A stretch of DNA of 64,000 nucleotides from Hermatobates lingyangjiaoensis (taxonomy: Eukaryota; Arthropoda; Insecta; Hemiptera; Hermatobatidae): contig JAPFBL010000363.1 in the NCBI GenBank assembly GCA_026182355.1, positions 124,001-188,000 of the forward strand, given 5' to 3'. The notes under the pieces were generated by a model. The model saw only the letters and a list, made by a program, of their open reading frames with translations. It made no database searches and was not told the DNA's origin. The translations under genes were made by a program, and so were the position numbers. Shown piece after piece: positions 56,550 to 64,000 of the stretch. Every line of letters begins with the position of its first letter. Position 1 is the first letter of the stretch.

Positions 56550-56661
56550 GTACAACCCAACTTTTTCAAAAACAGAGAGAGACATGTCGGATATTGACTC
56601 AGACCCTGATTATAATACTCTGGCAGATTTTAGAAGAATGATGGCAGACTTAAATGTTTAG
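56550..56661 (+). CDS. SH2D5-like: PTB-SH2 adaptor gene, last coding exon
   Basis: The acceptor is TTTATTTTTAG. Its first base completes an Arg codon, after which it reads YNPTFSKTERDMSDIDS, then DPDYNTLADFRRMMADLNV and TAG at 56659-56661. RYNPTF continues directly from the SH2 domain and matches the R-x-NPT(Y/F) that follows the SH2 domain of SH2D5. The acidic tail DIDSDPDYNTL contains a tyrosine in an acidic setting, a plausible phosphorylation site. The tail has no known domain. Confidence 0.9.
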
Positions 56662-57991
56662 TGAATGAATCAACAACAAATTTATAGAGCGGAGAAATAA
56701 AATTGAGACTTGGGTTAATTGCATTCTAAATAATAATGTTACCTCTAGTGAACTATATTGGTCATGGTTACTGTAACCTAATGTGGTATATACATAATTA
56801 TTGTGATATAATATAATAATTAGTATTTGTTGAATTTTTGCAACTTTTTTTTTGTTTGTTTTTGTTTTTTGAAGATTTTGTGTTTGTTTTAAATTATGTA
56901 AACAATAATAATTTCGATGTCGTTAATTTAGTGAGAGGGTATTTTTTTCTGTTTTTTTTTTAAACTATTTTTGTCTAAACTTCTTTTCTTAAGTCATGAA
57001 CATGTTAAACTTAAAACTACCATAGCACAATAGTCGAAATTTAGAAAGTTGACTATATTGTTTGTTGTCCTTTTATGTTTATGGGCTTTTATACATGTAT
57101 ATACATATATATATTTTCACATTATTCATAGCTAAAAAAAAATCAAATAATTTTTTCTTAACCTTTGACCTGGAATATAGCCCATAAACTTATTTTATCC
57201 ATTATTAAAAAAAATGTATAGTTATTCAGATTGTTTATGTGTATTGAACTGTCATTGGATACATTCATAAGTGGGGTTGATAATTATTATTAAAATTAAA
57301 CATTAACAAACTCTTCTGTTCTTATTTCAAAAAAGAATTCAACCTAATCATATTTTTAGAATTATGTAAAGAAAAAATTATCACATATTATATAAAAAGT
57401 ATAAAAAAAATAGTTAGAAAATTCCTTTAAAAATATGGCATTTACTTGATACATGTTTAAATTTTCCCCACTTGTTATGAGTGAAATAGTTCGCCAATGT
57501 TTGATTTAGCTAGTCACAAATTAACAGTAAGTTTATTTTTGTGTGAAAATATTTTTATAACATATATTGTACATATGTTAATTAATGCTTCGATGTGGCA
57601 TTTATCATTGAAATTCCAATGGTAAGCATTTAGGCGCAATGCAATAGTAATTTTTCTTATAAAGTATTTTGTGAAAAAAAAAAAGAAGAAATTGAATAAT
57701 ATATTTGTTGCACACTTGCTTAATGTTATTTGTATTAAAAAAAAAATTAATTCATTAAATTATTGTTATAAATTTAAATTAACAGAATTGAAAAGATATT
57801 TACTATTTGGAGTCTAAACTGCTGTAAACAACATTTGTCTGTACTTATTAGTCTTTGTGACATAACTTTGTTATGTTATTTAATGTGTCGAAACAGTAAA
57901 TGTGTTTGTTGATTTTCATTTTGATTTGTTTATGATGTAAGCAAAGGAGATACAATTTTTAAATAGAGTGACAAAATATATCTTTAATATA
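56662..57991 (+). other. Probable 3' UTR of the PTB-SH2 gene
   Basis: AT-rich, with T runs and none of the intron's PLE families, as expected for a long 3' UTR. AATAAA occurs near 56698, but the true cleavage site cannot be placed from sequence alone. Confidence 0.55.
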
Positions 57992-57999
57992 GTCAGTCA

Positions 58000-58710
58000 T
58001 AGGGCTGCCAATGAGAGAAGCCTGGGTTCAGAAAAACCTTAGATTATAATTTAAACTCCCAGATATTAAAATACTCATATTAATAAAGATATATATTTAC
58101 TGACTTTACTCATCTTTATTATTGCATTATTCTGAATCTTCTTCTTCTTTGGTTTCTGTGGTTTAACATAAAGCATCTCTTCATAATTTCTGCCTCTCAA
58201 AATACTTTTGACTTATTCCTTCATTTTCCATAGCGCGTATTAGTTCTTTTCATGACTGCCAACTAGTACTACCATTATTTCTCTTTGTATTATCAGAACT
58301 GTTTCTGCATTCAGAGAACTTCTTTGTTTTGTTTTAAACACAAATTCATTACAGAAAAGATTCTTTCAACTGAATGTGGCAAAATAGTCAGGTATGAGAC
58401 TTTTCAAGATAGAATTTGATAAAAAAAATTAACTTCAAGACATTTTCATTTCAACTAAAATATGAAAAAGGAGATGCATTTTTGTTCTAAAATGAAATTA
58501 ATTCTGTAAATTTAATGTTATTTTCATACTTTATTCAATTTGATATGCTTTTTTTTCTCGTTTTTGTTATGTTTTCATGGAGAATTTCTACAACTTTGAT
58601 ATAGGACAGAAAACCCCAGATTTTATTAAATTCTAAAAAAAAGTACCAAGAACCTAGAGAATACCTACAAATCAAAGATCTGGGTCAAAACCCCAGCTTT
58701 GGCAGTCCTG
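58000..58710 (-). mobile_element. Non-autonomous hAT element with perfect target duplication
   Basis: GTCAGTCA at 57992-57999 and 58711-58718 is an exact 8-bp duplication. The ends TAGGGCTGCCAA and, reverse-complemented, CAGGACTGCCAA are inverted repeats. The interior keeps a decayed transposase end on the minus strand (58295-58395), with VERIFSVMNLCLKQNKEVL, the hAT dimerisation motif. Confidence 0.85.
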
Positions 58711-58718
58711 GTCAGTCA

Positions 58719-59590
58719 TCGGGAATGAAGTTTTACATATGGCATTATAATCCTCCATCAATGTAAACAAAAAAACATTTCTCTTAGAAAAATCAAGGTT
58801 TTAAATGGCCCATAGCTGGTTATGCATGAAGTAGCATAACTGAATGCTTTGATCGAGTTATGCATTCAGCTGGATGCATAGCTACTGAGAGCTAGCTTAT
58901 TAGTCCTGGAGACCCTTTATCACCAAGAAATTCTAATTTTGCAGTGTAAATTTTCAAAATAAAATATGTTTTTGCAGATTAATACTCAAGCTCTAAAACA
59001 ATTCAAATTACCTTCAATATTAAGTTAAAAAAAAAATCAAATACACTTCACAACTAATGTTGCTATACTCTGAGAGATGTCTGGTCAAAAAGTCAACTCT
59101 GTCTTCTGATATTTTGAAAACTCATATTTTCATATCAAGGCTAAAAGAAAGTACATAATTTATATTTATTAACTAAAAAACATCGGATTGAAATATGGAA
59201 AAAATGATAATTAATTATTATTTTAATTATACACTATGTGAAAGAGTTAAAAACGGTAGGTTATAAATCACTGGAGTTATGATCTAAGAAGGTAATGTAG
59301 TTGTTACCATGGAGTATGAGAAATAATAAATAAATAGTACAAAACATTTTAAGGTACAAAAATTATGAACCCAATTGTATGTATTTTCTTGCACCTTTGA
59401 TAATAAAAATATACGTTGGAAGACAGAGTTGAATTTTTGACCAGACAACCCTCAAAAAGTTCAGCAACATTGCCTGTGTAATGTATTTTTACTTTTTATA
59501 GGTCCATAATGGAAGATGAAAGTAAAAAAAGCAAAGTTCTTTGAGCAATCAAAAGAAAAGAGTAATGCAACATTTTGGAAAATAGGTTAT
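58719..59590. other. AT-rich flank without recognised genes
   Basis: It may still be 3' UTR or intergenic. I see no repeat family and no coding frame. Confidence 0.4.
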
Positions 59591-59635
59591 AATATATTAA
59601 TACAAGTTATATTTTTATATACAAGGAAAATTATT

Positions 59636-59730
59636 ATAAGCCGATGTTTCGCCATAAATTGATTTCCTTCAGAAAAAAAGCCTTGAAAACGCCAAAAGAT
59701 TTTTGGCAAAACGTCGGCTTATAATCAGGA
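59636..59730. repeat. PLE foldback, family Q, decayed hammerheads
   Basis: AAGCCGATGTTTCGCC and GGCAAAACGTCGGCTT are inverted ends. Helix II (GCCAAAA/TTTTGGC) and helix I (AGCC/GGCT) persist on the plus strand, but the CUGANGA and GAAA boxes have mutated. Confidence 0.6.
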
Positions 59731-59775
59731 GTGGTTAATTCTTTTGACCAAATCGTTAAGAAACCCAATTTTCCT

Positions 59776-59930
59776 TTTTACTTTACTTTAAGTAAAATAT
59801 GGTAATTATGAAAAAAAAACATTTGATTTGGAGATTTTGATGGATTTAGACTTTTAAAGTCCCCCTGAGTGTATTTTTGATATTCTTTAGATCTCTCTTT
59901 CTCTTTCTGTATGTGTGTGTTTCCTCAAAA
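59776..59930. repeat. Interspersed repeat shared with 34691-34800
   Basis: TTTACTTTACTTTAAGTAAA, GATTTGGAGATTTTGATGG and CTTTTAAAGTCCCCCTGAG match the earlier copy with many substitutions. Both copies run into a TG-rich tract. Confidence 0.55.
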
Positions 59931-61197
59931 CAATAACCATGCTATGAGTTATTTTATTCTAACCGCACGTATACAACTATACAAATAGTTATAACGTTCA
60001 TACAACTCAGTACTATTAATGATTAATAGAAATCAGTATGGGAAACGAAGGGGAACATTCTGTTATATGTTTCAATATTCTAACGGTCTAATTCGTATGT
60101 TAAGTATATTTAAAAAACTAATGTATATAGAACAAAGAACATAAAATGCTTACTCAGACCAATATTTGGAAGAAGCAATTAGTCGTCAGGGAGGAGATCA
60201 AAAGAAGAGAAGAACGGATGAATGTGGACGAGAGAAGGAAGTATTTTACTCTTCCTCATTACCATAACCTTTTGCTTCTCTTCTTCTGTTCTTCTGAACC
60301 AGCAGCCTTCTTGAAATATTGGTCCTCAGTAAATATTTTGTTCTGTATATTGTAGTTTTGTGAAGTCCAATTGCAAAAGCTTTCAACGTTTTTGAAGACT
60401 GATTATATTTCTTGCATATACATAACATGTACTGGACTAACTAACATATGTTAAGAGTTAGTTATCTAACATTAATATGCATATTGTTAGTACAGTAGGA
60501 CTGAGGTTACTTGAAGTTACATTAGTAGATGATACAGCCATCCATCGTACACAGGTGCATGAGTTGTTTAACCAGTTTCAAGTAGAACAATTTGAATATG
60601 AACAACATCCAAAACCGGTTGAACAACTACTCTGTAAAGAGGTATAACGCTACCATCAACTAATGTGATTATGTATATTTTGTAATGATATATTATATAA
60701 TAATATAATGGACCCCTTTCTGCGTACCATTGGCTCCTAAATTTCTATTTCTTTTTACTTTTCAATGGGAGGTCTATTTTAACCTTGTTACGAACCCTTG
60801 ACGAAGACTGTAAGAAGTTGAAATAAGTGAACACCACCATATTTAGTTGAACACCACCTATTGATTTCTTATTGTGCTGAGACTTCCATAAACCTGTATT
60901 TTTGATCTTTCAAATGAATTCATTCTTACTCCCTAATAAATCAGTGACATAATATTAATTGAGGATAGATAATACTATCATGGGACATTTTCTTCAGTCA
61001 AAACCCCTAAACTTTAATTAGATAAATCCTAAGCTAGTGAAAATAGCAAAATATAATACTTGAAAAAATATAATACGAGAAAAAAAAACACTTAGAAACA
61101 ACACACAACTCATTTCAATATTATTTCAAAATACAATACCATCAGGCAAGATAAATAATCATTCAAAATATTGATTACCCAACCCTACATTTTAATT

Positions 61198-61268
61198 TAT
61201 TGTTCCTTTACCTTAGTTGAACAATAATATTAGATCTCATACTCCAATTAATCCCAACTGAAGTGTTA
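61198..61268 (+). repeat. Dispersed repeat, copy 1
   Basis: TTGAACAATAATATTAGATC and CCAATTAATCCCAACTGAAG recur at 62985-63055 with few changes. The class is unknown and no terminal repeats are evident. Confidence 0.65.
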
Positions 61269-62984
61269 GAAACCAAATAATGAGTTTATTAATTTAATAT
61301 GAAAAAACGTTGATGTAACTATATGAATTTGGTTTTGAAATTGTATCTTCTTTTCTTATACCTTTTTAAGTAAATGTAACAAGTATTTTAACAAAAATTT
61401 AGTGGATATTAATAACTGTTTTAATTTTTAGTCACTTGAAATGCAACATGTCATTCATTTTAGTTCAGAAATAATGAATTTTATAACTATTAAATGGACT
61501 CTTTTATTTTTAAATTTTGTCGACCCCTGAAATGTATACACCCTGCTGACTCAATGTTATGTTAATGTTATTTATTTAATTATTGATGTATATATTTTAG
61601 CAAAATAAACTAAATAAATTGCATAAATATAATTATTTCAGTTTTATCCTTATATCTTTTGATTTTAGAGTTAACTATTTTAAATGATTCACAGAAGAAG
61701 CTGTCAACGAACAGGAAACTTTGGGTTTTTCAAGAAAATTTGTCAACAAATAAGATTATTTTTAGCACTGCTCCAAACAGCAAGTGCTCTTAGATCATGG
61801 TTTGTATGATCTAAAATGAGTATTAAGTACTTAATTTCTGATTTAAGAATGTTTTAAAATGTACACTATATACTTAAACTCATTTTGCTTTTACTATAAG
61901 TAAAAGTATAAGTAATAATTATACTTTTGTATATAATTTTTAATTAATGTTTAAAGTAATTCTTATTATTACAAATTTTGCTTTTAGACAAAAGCTGCTT
62001 ATAGTTATTTACTCAGAAGCAAAAAAAAAGGGATATCACATAAAAATAAAAGCAAGTGCTTGATAAAAAAAGAAGAACATAAAAGCCAAATGAAATAAAA
62101 CTTAACCACAGCAATTTACAATTTCAGTACATACTAAGATCTTCAACCAATAAATGACCTCCATGTTTTGTGAATAATTCTGATGGGACTGTTACTGGTC
62201 TAATGATCTTAGTGTCATTTTAAAGTTGCCTTCTGGTGTTATATGTAATTATGAATGCTATGCAAAACATAGACACTACAATGAATTCTATTCTACAAAA
62301 GCATTTTAATTTTAATAGAGCCTAATAAAGACAACATGAAATTCTAAGTTTCACAAAAGGATAAGGTGTATCAAGCAATAACATTCGATTCTATCATATT
62401 TTTTTTTTGTTACTTTTACAAAAACTAATATTGATCTATTATCTAAATTCCATTTTAACGTTACATTTTTATGTTTATACGTAACCATATTTGTTATAAA
62501 AAAAAAACATTTAGCTATTAGAGTAAATTCATAAACAATTTTAAGAAACAGAAAAAAAGTGTAAAGTTTATTAGTGTAAATCTACAGTTTTAAGATTACT
62601 TAAAACTTCATCTTTTATTATATTTGATCAAGAAAACGTTCCAGCTAGCAGTTAAAAATTTCGTCACATATAGAAAATGGTTGTTTGTTTGAATTACTAT
62701 AGATGGAATAGCAATTAAGTTACATTTTATACCTTTAATATGAATTATTTTGTTCTGAATATTACCTTAATTCACTGAATGTTACTGAATTTAAACTATA
62801 TACTATTTTATTATTCAGTTTATTGCATTAATATAATTTACATTTATCAGATAAGCATTTAAATCTTAACTAAATTTAAAAACCAAAATAAACACAGTCA
62901 AAATTGATTTGTAGGAAAATTATCTGGATAAATAAAGTCCATTTTTTTAATCGCTAATTAAAAATAGCTGTTAAATTACCCATC

Positions 62985-63055
62985 GTTCCTTTATCGTTGT
63001 TGAACAATAATATTAAATCTCATACTCTAATTAATCCCAACTGAAGTGGGGATTA
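62985..63055 (+). repeat. Dispersed repeat, copy 2
   Basis: Same as 61198-61268, with TTGAACAATAATATTAAATC and CTAATTAATCCCAACTGAAG. Confidence 0.65.
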
Positions 63056-63599
63056 ATTGGCCTAATCATGAATAACCAAGTTATTCATAATAATAAACAA
63101 GTAATATCTTTATTATTAAAATCTGTTAAAGTTATTACAAATTAAAGACTTGAAAATGTATAGAAGTGTTATAACTCAAGCAACACTAGTTTTTGGTATA
63201 CTCAATAATCAGAAAAGCATAACTAAACGTAAGCACTTTAGATAGCTAAATAGTTTGGTAGATAATTTAGGTTTTCCTAATCAGGTGTTTAGATTTTAGA
63301 AAATAAAACTAGGAACCAAAATTAGGTGATCTTATTTATTTGTAAAAATTACATGTAATTTAAAATTATATGATCATTGAGTAAGTTTATTATTATTTTT
63401 TTTTGGTTAGTATGGTTTTTTTATAACGTGTTTTGAACGCAGAATCATGGAAGAGATAAGTAAATTATAGATATTATAAGTATAATGTTATATATGCTAT
63501 TATAATTTATATTCTGGAGATTATAATCATAATATCATTATATAATATATATTTGTGTATTTAGGGAGCAGAATTTCGTTTACTTCCTTAAATTCCTTT

Positions 63600-63900
63600 T
63601 CAATCCCTGTTCTAATCACTCTTCTAGATAACTTTTCTAAAACTCTTATCCGGTTTTTCAACTTCAGGTATACTTGACCAGATAAGTATAGCATAGTTCT
63701 AAACACTAGATAAGAAAGTTACAAAGTATACTTGACATAAGGAAACACCAGACAAGAAACTTAGAAAAGAATCTAGAAGAGTGACTGAGATATATTTGTT
63801 TCAAACAATTCGAAGAAAACAATTTACCTCAATATGACGACGAGTTTGAAATATTGAAGTGAGTATGTATGTGTTGTTTCTACGTGTTCTTTTCTTGTAA
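63600..63900. repeat. PLE foldback, family B-like, decayed
   Basis: ATCACTCTTCTAGATAAC (63615) is inverted at 63764-63786 (AATCTAGAAGAGTGACT). It is followed by TGACGACGAGTTTGAAATATTG, a degraded family B core. Confidence 0.5.
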
Positions 63901-64000
63901 TCGTTTGATATGTTGTTCTAAGAGACTGTTTTATGTTTTAATTTATATATATTATAATAATACAATCAGAAATTATAAGTAATAATACCAAAAAAACTGG

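Noticed and set aside
60530..60650. Possible transposase or host exon (open stretch with HELFNQFQVEQFEYEQHPKP)
   Set aside because: No family was recognised, no splice sites fit clearly, and the frame is short.

Overview
This window is AT-rich, repeat-laden DNA from an animal nuclear genome. It has spliced exons, a tRNA-derived SINE, hAT and Tigger/pogo-type DNA transposons, decayed LINEs and very many Penelope-like element (PLE) fragments. An invertebrate, perhaps an arthropod such as a chelicerate, fits best, but the sequence alone does not settle the species.

One host gene is visible, on the + strand, and most of the window is its introns. Six probable coding exons can be placed: 6325-6448, 40715-40950, 43312-43455, 45850-46021, 53539-53630 and 56550-56661. 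They encode the C-terminal helix of a PTB domain, a proline- and serine-rich linker, an SH2 domain with the FLVR-type arginine, and a short acidic tail ending at TAG 56659-56661. The PTB-then-SH2 order and the end of the SH2 domain resemble vertebrate SH2D5. The first exons lie upstream of the window. The frames of the first two visible exons do not join directly, so at least one short exon is missing between them; a 29-nt candidate lies at 25586-25614. The 3' UTR begins at 56662.

The introns are dominated by PLE debris. A head-to-head pair of PLE 3' halves at 19266-21318 forms a palindrome with 913-bp arms, each carrying a GIY-YIG endonuclease. Dozens of shorter PLE terminal-repeat (pLTR) pieces, many in inverted foldback pairs and bordered by (TA)n tracts, are scattered throughout.

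The most interesting signal is a recurring RNA structure in these pieces. At least six unrelated-looking sequence families contain a type I hammerhead ribozyme core with a matching helix I, a CUGANGA box, a helix II hairpin, GAA, and then a short self-complementary helix III (ACGU, AGAUCU, AAUU, AGCU, ACAUGU or AUAU). Helix I and helix III differ between families while base pairing is kept, which is comparative evidence for real ribozymes that work as dimers. Every family also has one extra nucleotide between CUGANGA and helix II.

Other elements include a hAT insertion with a perfect 8-bp target duplication that splits an older PLE, a second hAT in the 3' flank, Tigger-like MITEs, an RTE-like LINE tail, two Jockey/CR1-like fragments, four SINE copies, several degenerate minisatellites and a strong G-quadruplex motif.
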